Source: Henricia sp. BOLD:AAB3569
Lineage: Eukaryota; Echinodermata; Asteroidea; Spinulosida; Echinasteridae
Direction of reading: 5' to 3'
DNA: 64,000 nt
Assembly (NCBI GenBank): GCA_037783545.1
Contig: JBBELK010000635.1
Coordinates: 124,001-188,000, forward strand
In this document: positions 10,301-21,988 of the stretch, in pieces
How the letters are laid out: the number at the start of each line of letters is the position of its first letter
How positions within the stretch are numbered: the stretch's first letter is position 1
The notes under the pieces: model-generated
The model's database searches: none
What the model was told of the DNA's origin: nothing
Seen by the model: only the letters and a program-made list of their open reading frames with translations
Position numbers and translations under genes: made by a program

Positions 10301-13300
10301 CAAACAAATGTTTGCCAATAGCTGCATGTCCAAACACCGTCAAACGCGGTTTGGTGAAGTTTGCTGTTTGCTGAAATTGTATGGGCTACACCTGCAAACC
10401 TTTCTGAAAAACATGACCGGTCATGTTTTATGTGTTGGCCAGTGTATTAGACGGGGCTTAGGGACAGTGTGGATAATGGAAAGAAAGGTCTCGGGGAAAA
10501 TCTTCTCGGAAAGGTTTTCTACTGTGTTCGAGTCAGTAATCCTGTTTACAAACACTGATAACTCTATGTCTTACCTCCCCGCAATTACATCTTCTGCGCG
10601 GACGTGATATCTGTTGGAAATAAGCACGATTTTGTTAAAAAACATTTGACATCCCATAAAGTGCTTTCGGAAAATAGGGTGCTTTTTAGATGGCACATGT
10701 TTGTATCATGTTTTAATCACTAAAACACCTGTTGGCCAATTCTGCTTAAACGCCATGTAATCCTCAATCGAAACCCTTGTTATTAGAGCTTGTATACATG
10801 TAGTCACCTTTAATGTTTAGTTCACTCACCAGTCAGGCAGATCCTGGGATATCTAGGCATCTAGCCAAGCACCATGTACCGTGCATAATAATAAATGCTA
10901 CCAATCATGCTATTTCTGGCCCAGTGACACAATGGGAACAGCTTCTTTTATGGGGAATCATGACGGTGTATACTTGCTTGAGGCGCCTTCCATCAATCAG
11001 TGAGCATGTTATGTCAGTATGGGTTCTCAGTGCGTTCCTGATTCTGTGGGGTTTCCCATGCTTGTCTTGTGTGGTTTTTTCTTCCACCTTTAAAACATAT
11101 TTTCTTTCACATGGTGCTGGAGAACTTCGAGCTACAGGGCAACGACATAAGTCGGCCTAATCTCAACAACCCTATCTTTTTAGGGATCATGATCCGATAC
11201 AAAAGCTTCCTTCGTGAAAAAAAAAAACGGTTTTGGAGGCTGTAGCGTGAACCACATTTGACGCAGGGAAAGTGTTACAGGACCGGTCTTTAGCACACAA
11301 TGTAACGTAATTTTGACAAATTGAATTGGTTTTTAAACTTTAATTTTTTTGAGGTCTACAAAACTACATAGGCCTACTTCATACATGGTTGAATCGTAAA
11401 ATGTTACAATAATCGTCTTACGTCTCTGGGCTTGATTGACAAGTGGACGCATTCATCTCCATCTGCGTTTTCTTTGTTTTGTCGGTTGAGCTGTGAAACG
11501 TAGCCGTGGCAAGCGAACACGTCCGGGTTGGAAGAGGTGCTCTCAAAATCAAATGTCTCCGAGTTTGTTGGATATTTCCATAGTCGCGTCTTGGGAAACC
11601 GCCTTGTCTGGATATACACAAAGACCGGCATTCATTTATACCTTTTAAAAGCTATATACAACCATCTGGAGAGTTTGCGTGTAAATAAACCTTCATAAAA
11701 TCATGCATCGACCCATGGCCTAATTAGTAAACAGCAGCTGGCTGAGATCCCCGGACATTGTAAGTTGGACCCAGGCACTATTTATTTAGGGGAGGGGTTC
11801 AGTCACCGCGGGTCCCTTTTGAAAAATGTTTTCTTCCCGTTCAGCGCTATTGCCAAACGAAATATAATAAAAAGATCTTCAGTGGATGGTTTTGTCAGTG
11901 CTGTGAATATCACTGGTATTTTTGATTTACCTCTGTCGTATTAGTGTCCAACTGCCAACCATCTTTGATCCCTTTGATCGTAGCTTCCACGTCCCCCATG
12001 TTGTACAGCAGAGTCATATCCCTGATGTCGTCAAGTCGATCACTCTTCAGACCATCTACATTTTCGAGGACTTTCTGTTTAAAAAGAACATGAAGATTGT
12101 CTCAATTACAATCAAAATCCATTTTGTACCGTATATTGGCATCTATGACCCAGTTCGAGTACAAGAAAATAGTTTTTCATGAGTATGAGTACATAAATAT
12201 GTACTCGAGTACGAGGGCGAGTACGAGTACGAGTACAGCAGTATGACCATAGGTCTATATAGCCCTTAGGCATGCACTGCACTTAACATTTATTACTTTG
12301 ATGCTCAAAGGGGAGACTCCGGGAATTAAGGCCAGCACTCCCCAACCACTAAAGGCCACCAGCCTGCTGGACCCTCGGGCTATTTGTCTGTCAGGCCATC
12401 GGTTGCAAATAGCTGTTGTTTGCATTGTCACTTGGCCAGAGGAGAGTTACACGCAAAGACTTAGGCAGGTTTATACACAAATGAATGGGGCTTGGCTAGC
12501 GGCCAAGATTTCACAATGTATCAGCCTGAATGGTTAGGGACTTGTGAGGATAGTTGGTCTCGTAGAACGAGTTTAAGTGTGTTTTGACTTTTGAATTTGT
12601 TTCTGTATAAACGGTAGGCCTACCTCTTTGGCAACAGGATCGTTGTTCCACACGTGTATCCTTGCAGCATATTCCCTGTCGGATAAGTGGAAACGTGGTC
12701 CAAATACGCCAACCTGCATGTTCTTGCTACAAGCCTGATCGCGTGATGCTTGTCCAGTGAGGGTCACTCCAGTGAAATGCTTCAGTAGAAGAGTTACTTG
12801 TCTGTTCTTGGTCGATACCATGGTGCCATCTTTTTTGTCGTCCATGATCGGCTGCCATGTTTTAGAAGAGGACTCGTCATTCAAACACATCTTCGCCTGA
12901 AGTTTCCACCCGCTGTCAACCTGTGCATGATGGGGAAACATGAGTACCACGCTGTCTTTGAAGTTAAGACCCGTTGGACCGCACTGAATCATAGGAGCCA
13001 AAGCAATGTCTGCAGGGTTTAGACCATCTGTTGGCGGTGCGCTTGGATTGACATAGATGTAAACTTTCTGCAGATGGCCCTTGGGTATGGCACCACGTGG
13101 GATGTACAGATGCACGTTGTACGCCTCCAAAGCCAAGCTTCCACCGTCCTCGTCAAAATAGCTGATGGCAATGTACGGTAGCTGGAAAAACTTCTTACGC
13201 TTGTCTCGTTTGCTTAAATCTGCGACAAGGCTTTCGTGACGCCGAAGAATCTTCTGCAAGTGTGTGAGTGGGGCGTCTGAAACGTGCAATGTAAAGAACG

Positions 13301-16300
13301 CCTTCGTTGAACCATTTCCGCACTCCAAGATTCTCACTGCTGTTGCGAGTGCATGCGGTTTGGAAGTTAAAACTGTGGTACTGGCTAGATTGTCATGATA
13401 ACGTCAGTTAGAATGGATATACCATTAGTATAAAATTAGAGCCCCACACTAGCTTGGCAAAAGTCGGAAATCGAAGAAACAATTTCAGAATCAATTTTAA
13501 AGTGAATTTTATCCTGATTTTCTTCAAACCACGATCAATACATTGTGCAAGATAGCGGGACATTGATAACGAGAGCACTGCTTGTAGAATACAATGTATC
13601 TTGCTTGTAAGGGAATTTTCATGTCGCAAGTGTCTTCATTTTGTTTCATATTGATATACAAGACAGTCCCGTTAATACAGTATTATGAGATTAGCGTGGT
13701 GTTTGGCCGTGAGGCAGAGTTTACGGATTCAATGCATGATTGCTTCCTTACATTAAACATTTAAGTTACCTCCTGAACGACCGCTCTGTCGTATTGATTC
13801 CCGTGTAAGTCTTGAAATGTCCATTGCGGAATCGCCCAAAACTCCTGAATCTAGGCGAAGAGAACCCACATCTGCACCTTGGAACCCCGGCTCAACCGGA
13901 TCAATAAATCCCAGGTTCTTGCATTTTCAGACAGAAAAACAGAACATAGTGGTAAATTTCGTGATTGCTAATACTTTTCTATTTTATCCAACAGGATGAC
14001 ACTTTTTGCGTAGAAAGTTATGTTAGGGCGACACGGTAGGGTTCCCCTAAAAAAAAGATAACAAAGGTCAATAAAACGATCATTATGCGGGTCTGGGGCC
14101 GCAGAAGCGAATTCAATCACTGTTGCTCGGAAGCATGCGGTCCCGCACATAATGAAAGCAAAGACATAACCCCCCACAAAAAAATTAAAAGGGGGGACCA
14201 ATAAGCGACAATAGGTTTTACTAAATAACTTACTTCAGATGCGTCGAAGAGTGTAAATGGATAGGAATGTTTGTTTGATTGCTGAAAAATAAGACAAAGG
14301 CAAGAACGTGTAGTTATTTTAAATGTAATAACTAAAATTACTATGAATTGTAGGATAGGGCGACAAATCGTGTTTAAAAAAGCTATATTAGGGCGACCTG
14401 CTCAATAGGGCGACATTTTGGTGTCGCCCTAATATTTTTGAGTTTAAAATTAATTTTTTTAGGTCAAAAACCATTTTTTTTAGGTCGAGAACCATTTTTA
14501 TGGGGACTGGAGTCGTTTCTCTTCGGTCTGTGACCATCTCCGGAGGCTTCGGGTAAAAAAATAAGGTGTCATTTTGAGTGACTCTTGCCGAAATTTCGGT
14601 GGTCCCCGGTGAGAGTCTTGCCGAAGTGTCGCCCCATTGCGGCATCCAGCGTTCTTTAAAAAGTCAAAGTTATTGCAAACTAACCACTTTGGATAGAAGT
14701 AAGGCGATTTTTTTTTCAAGAAAATGTTTTCGTTTGAAACAATTATAATATAAAATGTCCCCCCAAGTGGGAAGAAAACGGAAAGTTTGCAATCTCCAGT
14801 TTTGATGTGGAAGCAAAACGGTTGGTGTAATCACTGCACTGCTTCGTTATGGAACTGGATAAATCGGTTTACAAACATCGATGGGTTTTGTTTACGCTAT
14901 CCGTCAACGAGTCCGATGATATGACAGCATTTTCAAAGGAGATGGGCGAACAAAGCAGTTTGCATGTGCAAAGTTCATTAGGGGCACGCAAGGGGGAGGT
15001 GGCTAGGTGCACATGCTCCCCAGGTGTTACCTCCCCCGTGCATGAAGTGGCGTTTCGAGGTTCATTAAAATACAAAAATACATAGGAATTGGTGGGGCCG
15101 GGCCCCAACGTGTTTATTCCTGTATTTGAATGAAACTGGAAACACAACTGGCCCCGTACGTGTCAATGACAAGATTACCAGCAAACTTACATAAACGACA
15201 ATAGGATAAACCTAAAACTCCGGTACCTCATTTCTACCCGTGTCAAGTTTCTATTTGGGAAAGTATAATAGTTAAGATGTTCACTTACCTCAGATTCTTG
15301 TCTTGAACGCTAGAAAAACGAAACAGAAAAAAAAACACGATTGTTACGTAATTTAATGCCATTAAAAAACGAATTTTTCATTTAAGCAAAACGTTTCCAA
15401 TTTGTTATTTTGTGGTGCAATCAAACTTGTTTGTATAGTTTTGACTAATACGAGTAAATATTGCTAAAACATATACGAAATGTACCGCTTAATTTGGTGT
15501 GACATGGCTATCTATACGAACCTCATGTGTAACATTGTGCAGTGTAAAGGGAAAGTGCGACGTGTTTCTTTGTCTTGACTTTAGTTACAAAAAGTACTGT
15601 GTAGACGCATTGCACCATCGGGCAGGTTAGGGACCAAGTCTTATTATTTAAATAATGTCACTAAAGTGCATATAGTAATTCATGCATGACGCACGGTAGC
15701 ATTTCCACGTGGTTGTCTGTTAAAATGGCTGCTGTACCTGGAGGGTTTTCTGATCTGCTTCTTGGAATTTCGCCGGGACAGCTTCAACGATGTGCCTATC
15801 GGCATCCTTTAGCAGCAAACACACAAAATAAATATTTATGTTAATCGTTTATTAGAAATACGCTTTTAATTATGCAAAATCACACAGCAAAAGTAGTTTT
15901 AAGCGGTTGAGGTGGATTGCAATGGACCTTATACCGGCGGCCATCACAGGGGCATGTTTTCATATTTAAATGATGTGACAATAGATCCACAAATGCATGA
16001 CACACGATAACAATGTGACTGCGCAAAGAGTTTAAGATGTCTTGACTCTTAAGACGTCCTATAGCTAAAGCCGGCCGTACACCTTGCGTTCCGACTCCGT
16101 TGCGATTACACACACACGCCAAATTTCGAGCATGCTCGAAATTCTGCCATTGCGTTTCGACGGACACGTACACACGGACGTTGTGACCACATCGCCATCG
16201 GAACGCATTGCAGAACCCGTACACCTTGTGACGCGACTGGTGAAATGCAAGGTGTACGGACGGCCTAAGATGTCGTAGATAAATGTAGTATTGGATTGAG

Positions 16301-17757
16301 AGAAAAAATGTCACAATTTGTATCTTGAGACACATAAAACTTATGACACCAGGATAGACTTCGCAAAATAAATTATATCGCCATGTCGACTTGGTATTGG
16401 GAAGTCGACTTGGCAACAAATATTATCAAGTCGACTTAGTATCTCGCCAAGTCGACATTATCGAAGTCAACTTGGTACAGATAAATTATATCAGAGTGCC
16501 GTACGGAGTGACTCACCTTTGAAGCTGATCGTCTTTTTCCTATTAATACAGGGCAACAACACCCAAGTATTAAAACAGCAGCAGCAACAGCGATTACGAT
16601 GGCCAAGACTATAATAACTTTAAACCGACCATATGCATAGTCCAGCCTACAGATTCCGGTGTCAATTCCATCAACACTGTGCAGTTCGTATTCATCTTCG
16701 CACTCGAGGCACTCGTCTTCCCCTGGGCCCCTACATTCTGTGCAAGTGGTGGCACAAGGGCCACAGTATTCATCTGTACAGTTTCTCTCAGCAGTGGTTG
16801 TGGCCACGGTAGAATTCTGTATATGATTAAGTATTTTAAACGAATGTTTGTAATTTATTTGTGGTTTTTTTTGTAAATAAGTGCATGTGAAATCCTTGAT
16901 TTAGGAGATATGGGTACGGCGCTCTGTGAGTGCCGTCTACTTGTTTAGCCATAACGAGATATAGTTTACCTCACCAAAAATAACGTGGATTACTAGTATG
17001 TCGACTTGGCGAGATATTTTATGTCGCTAAGTTGCCTTCCTGAATTAAATAAGTCGACTTCGTGAGATATTTTATTTCGCCAAGACGCCTTCGACTTGGC
17101 GAGATATTTTGTCGCCAAGTCGACTTTATAAAATCTATGTCAACTTGGTGAGATAATTTGTTGCCAAGTCGACTTAGTAGATTTAGAAAGGCGACTTGGC
17201 AACACAAATATCTCACCAATTAGACATTGATTTCAGGAAGTCGACTTGGCAACATAAATTATCTCGACAAGTCCACTTATTAAATGTAAGAAGTCGATTT
17301 CGCAGCACTAATTATCTTGCCAAGTCGATTTAATCCACGTTATAAGTCAACTTAGTGAGATAAATTATTTTGAATTTGAATTTGAATTTGTTTATTATTT
17401 TTACACTCGTGGCCAATGGCCAAATTACGGTAAAAATTACAATTAAAATTACAAGTAAAAATTATCTCGATGTCTAAACAATGCAGCCGTATATATATAG
17501 GCTCTATGCTTTAAATATACTGTTACTCCATTTCTTTACCGACGTGCCCAAAATACCTTAAACAGATTTCCATGCATATACATAAATATACACAAAACCT
17601 AAATGTTCTGCACCCGTGGGTGGAGATTTTTGTCACCTAAAATCACGATTTATACATGTAGTTAATTACATACCGGAGTTGGTGCTGAAAAAACACTTCC
17701 CGTCAAAAGCAGGAGGCATGCGACTAGAATCATCTGGAAAATGTTGCATCCCACCAT
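7387..17757 (-). CDS. Transmembrane ZU5-UPA receptor with tandem death domains (UNC5/UNC5CL-related)
   Basis: There are 13 phase-consistent coding exons (plus-strand coordinates, 5' to 3'): 17757-17674, 16816-16517, 15806-15738, 15309-15289, 14281-14234, 13917-13770, 13384-12624, 12074-11931, 11607-11422, 9470-9435, 9257-8951, 8384-8227, 7641-7387, giving 838 residues. In order: signal peptide (1-25, hydrophobic LVACLLLLTGSVFS); ectodomain with eight Cys (41, 46, 49, 53, 56, 64, 67, 84), furin- or TNFR-like in spacing; membrane helix about 95-120 ending GKRR; ZU5 about 294-390 (LYIPRGAIPKG, MIQCGPTG); UPA about 445-587 (FGPRFHLSDREY, RLWKYPTNSETFDF); a first, divergent death domain about 620-697 (LPEDTIKSLETL, REMLKVYFARG); a DSSAAKL-repeat linker; and a canonical death domain 755-838 (KWERLATDLG, EKVGRNDLV). 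ZU5-UPA-DD is the cytoplasmic layout of netrin receptors UNC5 and of the NF-kB activator UNC5CL; UNC5 Ig and TSP1 domains are absent. Signalling is inferred. Transcription start and poly(A) site were not found. Confidence 0.9.
7820..8170. repeat. Dispersed repeat in the receptor's last intron
   Basis: Blocks such as GTGAATAACAAG, TCACTGATC, GCTTTCAAGACTGTTC, CACCCTGCCTCGG and GTCAGCCTTGC appear in the same order at 51,090-51,500, inside the last intron of the HPS6 gene. The two copies are clearly diverged. No terminal repeat or coding content is evident, so the class is unknown. Confidence 0.65.
8681..8821. mobile_element. 141-bp palindromic MITE with TTAA ends (piggyBac type)
   Basis: It is flanked by TTAA and reads AAAGGCACAGGCTCGTCAGC inward, with the reverse complement at the other end. 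About 34 bases of terminal inverted repeat match with few mismatches, and a second inner palindrome surrounds CAGCTCCAT. TTAA target choice is characteristic of piggyBac transposases. It lies in an intron of the receptor gene. Confidence 0.75.
9868..9990 (+). mobile_element. tRNA-derived SINE fragment
   Basis: The B-box-like GGTTCGAATCCCG at about 9,932 and the preceding CGGGTTGACGTGGCGGTTCC match the head of the longer SINE at 33,101-33,392 (CGGGTTGGCGTACGGGTTC). The following TATGTGGATTGGGTT is also shared. The copy is truncated after about 120 bases. It lies in the large intron between receptor exons 9 and 10. Confidence 0.65.
12181..12240. repeat. GAGTAC-type microsatellite
   Basis: A run of GAGTAC and variants lies in the intron between receptor exons 7 and 8. 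Confidence 0.8.
14022..14660. repeat. TAGGGCGAC-motif cluster around a receptor exon
   Basis: The words TTAGGGCGAC or TAGGGCGAC occur near 14,023, 14,353, 14,388 and 14,406, with inverted forms GTCGCCCTAAT near 14,423 and GTCGCCCC near 14,627. The 48-base exon 14,234-14,281 lies inside the cluster. The poly-T segment with AGGTCAAAAACCATT (14,461-14,500) recurs at 18,240. This is probably a set of overlapping small elements; clear outer ends could not be fixed. Confidence 0.5.
14757..14900 (+). repeat. Dispersed repeat family A, copy
   Basis: It shares GGAAGAAAACGGAAAGTTTG, then TTGGTGTAATCACTGCACTGC, then a segment ending GTTTACAAACATCG with copies at 47,255-47,440 and 53,500-53,700 (same orientation) and at 53,265-53,460 and 6,550-6,810 (opposite). 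The family has no evident coding capacity; terminal repeats were not found. Confidence 0.7.
16073..16265. mobile_element. 193-bp MITE
   Basis: The left end GGCCGTACACCTTGC and the right end GCAAGGTGTACGGACGGCC form imperfect terminal inverted repeats (one side has a 4-base duplication). An inner perfect palindrome, AATTTCGAGCATGCTCGAAATT in two halves, sits near 16,125-16,146. It lies in the intron between receptor exons 2 and 3. Confidence 0.7.
16380..16500. repeat. AAGTCGACTTGGC repeat cluster, left side of exon 2
   Basis: Several units containing the palindrome AAGTCGACTT followed by GGC/GGTA and a spacer with ATAAATTAT occur in both orientations. The cluster stops within about 20 bases of the splice donor of receptor exon 2 (16,517). 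The same words fill 16,990-17,370 on the other side. Confidence 0.75.
16990..17370. repeat. AAGTCGACTTGGC repeat array, right side of exon 2
   Basis: At least eight units of AAGTCGACTT-type palindrome plus GGCGAGATA/GGCAACATAAAT are arranged head-to-head and tail-to-tail about every 40-60 bases. Similarity with 16,380-16,500 suggests one array that now flanks the coding exon on both sides. There is no coding content. Confidence 0.75.
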
Positions 17758-19380
17758 AGCTATAGTCAACTTCGTCAGAATTTGGAGTCACAAACTGAAA
17801 TGAGGACAAAATCGCGGAGGAACTCGGAATCAAGACCTAGCTGGAAGCGGATTCCCGTGAGAGTGAACGCGAAAGTGAATGGATCGATTCATAAATTCAT
17901 CGATTGCTCAATATTGCAAGTGAAAATGAAATCATCCAGAAATCCCCGTTTACAATTTTTGTAAAAGCACCCACATTTTGGGATTGCTAAACCATGGGAT
18001 TGGGAAACCGTGCTGGGAAACCCCCGTCTATGCTTCACTGCCAAATATTTTATGTTATGCAAATTGTGTTTAATGATCCAAGCGCCATTTGCGTCATAGG
18101 CCTGCGATGTGCATCGTGGTAGTATACATGATTGATAAGCCGTTACAAATACATGTAGTTTCATATATGCATGTGTGATTGTGTGATTGCATGTGTGATT
18201 GAAGATATGCATAACGCCAAGTGCTTCAAAAATCTTTATTAGGTCAAAAACCATTATTATTAGGTTCTTAACCTAATGGGTGTCAATTCGTGAGTTTCTT
18301 TCCGAAAATTTTGTGGTTTTAGTGGTCTCTGTAAGCACTCTACCCAAAACGGTCGTCCTAATACGGGAAAAAATAGTTATTTAACTGAGCAAAAATCCGC
18401 TTCGTACTTCGTCTAACTTTGAGAAAACAGTTTGGAGAGCCCCTCGATAGAAACTTGTTTCTTTAGGGCAATCCCACGGGAGCTATTTGGGTACTGTTTT
18501 CTGTTCTGTTTCCAGTTTGTTGTATATGTAATCTGTTTTGTCTGTAATTCAGTAATTTTTATATCCCGGAAAATGAAATAAATATAAATATAAATATAAA
18601 TATAAATATAAATATATATATAAAACGGTCAAAACATTGTTTACAGTCACTTCGCCCTAAAACCACTTCGCCCTGAACCACGGTCTGTGCACGAACCCCT
18701 CCATTGAGCAGCGAACTACATGTAATTGTCAAGTGAATGTTTAATGAATAAATAAAATATTGCATTTAAAATCCCGCCCCCCCCCCCCCCCCCAAAAAAA
18801 ACCCAACCTTTTTTAAAAAGCCTCTAACGTGCATTAGATTGCAGGAGAAAGCACCTAAATTAACAAAAATTCCGGATCCCTCTCCCTCCCCTATTGCGTG
18901 TTTTCGGCACGCAATAGGAGCCACACACTCTAAAAACACGCAGTCAAACGACTCAAACGCAAAGAAAAAGGGTCACTGTTGGGTTCAACTGAAAATCGGT
19001 ATGACTAGATTTTCTAATCAGGATGACTAGAATCCTCGTAAATGTCAAATAGATATCTAGTTAAAACAACTAGAGTCAGATTCATTGTTAGTAACTATTT
19101 CCAGTCAGTATAACTAGACCTTAAGGGTAGGCTGGCCAGGTGGGGGTGCAAAAGTTTGACTGTTTTCTAGTCAAATTTGACTTCGGTGTTTTTTTACAGT
19201 GCAACCCCACCCTTGATGACTCATATAAAAAGCCATACGATTTCAATAAATCGACATTTTACATGTAATTTACATGTTCGCCTTTCCTACCGAAGTGAAT
19301 ACGTCACCACATTGTTAGTTGCCTATACGTATAGGCAAAAGCTCGCTAAAAATCACTGAACCGTTTCTCTGTGCTTCTGC
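17758..19380. other. Upstream spacer of the receptor gene, repeat-rich
   Basis: No gene was found. It holds the second copy of the repeat seen at 1-130 (17,989-18,110), an ATAAAT microsatellite (about 18,578-18,625), a poly-C tract (18,775-18,793) and a possible small element at about 18,976-19,201 that starts CACTG, ends TTTTTTTACAGTG and carries ACTAGA/TCTAGT words. The receptor's promoter should lie in the first part, but no TATA box or initiator can be pointed to. Confidence 0.5.
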
Positions 19381-19822
19381 AATGGGATAATTCCCAAAAT
19401 TAGGGGTCCAAAACGTTTGGTGTCCCAGTTATGTGCGACACCCTGAGCTTCAAATGATCACAAATTCTCAGTAATAGACTGTGACCTGTGATTACGAGGG
19501 GACAGCATCATTTTCTTGAATATTTTGTTCTGTGATTACTGACGAATATTTGAAACAAAAACCATATTGCTGATAATTTGTTCCATGATATTGAATAGGA
19601 ATTTGGTGTCGATGTCCCTGGTTACGTACACCAATGAAAATTAGCTGTAGAATAAGTTTGTAATTGTGCCTTATCCACACAAACGTTAAATTTAAGTGGC
19701 ATTTATGGAAATAAAAATGTATATTTTCTACTGTGGGAAAACAACTTTCAATCACTAAACACACTTGAAAATCTTTAAAAGCACGTCACACTTTTGGACC
19801 CCTAATTTTGGGAATTACCCAA
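19381..19822. mobile_element. 442-bp MITE, family B copy 1
   Basis: The left end reads AATGGGATAATTCCCAAAAT then TAGGGGTCCAAAA; the right end is the reverse complement with 1-2 changes (about 35 bases). The inner part of the ends matches the element at 39,363-39,610 (ATTAGGGGTCCAA, GGTGTCCC), so both are one family with different interiors. No coding content. Confidence 0.8.
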
Positions 19823-20998
19823 TGGTGTTTTATCTGGCAGCCATGATGTTTGGACCCAATTACCATGGCATGTCCCACTTCGGCACTCTATACTTCGGCA
19901 CTCCATGCCTGGTAAACCATGGTTACAGCCCCTTTGTGAGCCAATTTATGGCGATTCTGTGCACAACAAAGCAATACGACCAAGTTTGGTAAACGTACCA
20001 AGGAAGGCAAAATATTGTTTCATATTTTGTGTCATGCAGTTCAAGCTGAAGGTGGATTTTGTGACAAGAATCACAAATATTTGACGAGATTTACGGGACT
20101 TTTCGCAACATTTCAAATTTTGCAGTGACTCTAAGCTTGAGTCAAAATGACTTTGGGACAGGAGTGAAACTATATTCTGTCAATTGACTCAGCGAGCTCA
20201 GTGAGACTCGAAATGTAAGAAATAAGACTCATTCCCAAACGAAATTTTCAAAAAAAGAATAATAATAATAGGCCTAATTAATTTTTCCCCAGCAATTTTT
20301 GTTCGCGTTTTGTTTGTTTGTTTGTTTAATTTGTTTTTTAAAATAAGGCACAGAACTATCAATATAGACTCGATGCATACAGCGCATGTATTAACAAATT
20401 TCAGATTAGCACTGGCACCCTCGTTTCAGATGCTAAACCATTGTGTTACGTCACGCGTCTTTTCATTTGCAAATTTTACACAAAAGAAAGCAACCTCGTT
20501 TTCAATGACAATTTGAAATTCCTCAATAATTAATGAAATTCACCACTTGCACGGTCGCGTTCAAAATGAGGCTTTCCTGGCATACGCCATATGTTACAAT
20601 GGACATAAGTCAATGTCACAGCAACGGACATGGTAACGACGCGAGGGGCGAGGGAGTCATTGTTCATACAAAGAAAGCCTTACAAGTTTTGTCAATATGG
20701 CGGTTCTAATTCTGTGCAAGTGGTGAATGGAGAATCAAGGCGAATTGGTGGGTGGAAAACAAGTGAGGGCGCTACATACGAAAGCAGTCACATCACTTCC
20801 GGGTTTACGTGCAGGAAAGGAAATTCAGGAAGCTGAAACAATATTTACACTCCTTGTAAAAATCATCAATTGAGTTGTGTAAATTTATCGGGTGCTGCGG
20901 ACATTTATGATTTTTCCTTTTAAATAAAGGTAAGTAGGTGTATTGTTTTTCTGTCATTTTTATAGCATGGTGTTTTTTTGGGGGTGCAAATTTATAAA
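19823..20998. other. Spacer, nothing recognised
   Basis: No gene-like frame, RNA gene or clear element was recognised. A short TTTG/TGTT run occurs at about 20,312-20,327. Confidence 0.45.
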
Positions 20999-21720
20999 AT
21001 CCGGAGGTCGAAGGTACCCGGAGCCGGAGGTAGAATTTTTTCTTTTGCCGGAGGTTGATGAAAAATACCTTTATTGTGGTTTGTTTTTTTCCGTATACAT
21101 TTGAACAAAGATTTAAATGAAATTACCTCCTTGAATCAACAGATCATCAAATTTAAGCATGTTAAGATAGGCCTACTTCCCACTTGCACTTCTGTCGGAG
21201 ATACATTTTTGAGATAAATAAATTATACAATTACTGCATGATAAAGTAAAGTAATGCACATAATTACTGCGCGAGCGGTCTGTGCGCGCGTAAGCGCGAT
21301 AACAGAGGGCGCTGCGCGCGCGCGTGGATGGTTATCTTGTGTACTAATTATGCAATTTTTGAAGGAGAAAATGTGATTTTTCTGCAAAATAACATTTGCG
21401 ACAAAAGTGCAAGTGGGAAGTATATCTTAAAATTAGATTATCTGTTGATTCCAGGAGGTAATTTCCTTCAAATTTTTGTTCAATGTGATTTTTTGCTCGC
21501 CCATTCCCTACCCCTGGAGCTCCGTTGCGCTATCTAGCGACTCGGAGGTTGATGTAAATTCGCGATACAGCTGGAATACTTATGCAAATTTTGACCAAAG
21601 TGTGGAAGTGTCCCTGTTTTGTCAAACGGCCATTACAATTTTGCTAAAGTTTTTAAAATTAATATCTAACTTTAAAAATGAAGTTCTACCTCCGGGTTAC
21701 CTCCGACTACCTCCAGGTTT
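20999..21720. repeat. Foldback element upstream of EF-hand gene A
   Basis: The segment 21,114-21,197 is an imperfect reverse complement of 21,401-21,485 (arms share ATTACCTCC, CTTCCCACTTGCAC and relatives). Outside these arms, CCGGAGGT words on the left (21,000-21,060) answer ACCTCCGG words on the right (21,686-21,720). The centre includes GCGCGCGCG (21,316). It lies a few hundred bases before EF-hand gene A, in its likely promoter or 5' intron. Confidence 0.6.
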
Positions 21721-21988
21721 CAACCACACTTTATTTTTGGGTGCTTATTCTGTCGGTCGGTGCCACGTCACAGGGCTGGAGTGAAAACAACGGTGTGCCC
21801 ATGGTGACAAGCGAAGGAACAATGCCGTTGTGTACGCAACATGTATGTATCTATAAACATGAACGAATTTGTTTTCACTCCAGTCGTGGTGCTACACATG
21901 TATACAAAGGCATATATGACACCGGGTCACAAAAGTGCCAGGATGTGCGACCGACAGAATATCCTTTTCACTTTCAGAAGATTCCACA

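Noticed and set aside
15880-16419. 179-codon open frame on the minus strand
   Set aside because: It covers a MITE and intron sequence between two verified receptor exons and has no protein-like features.
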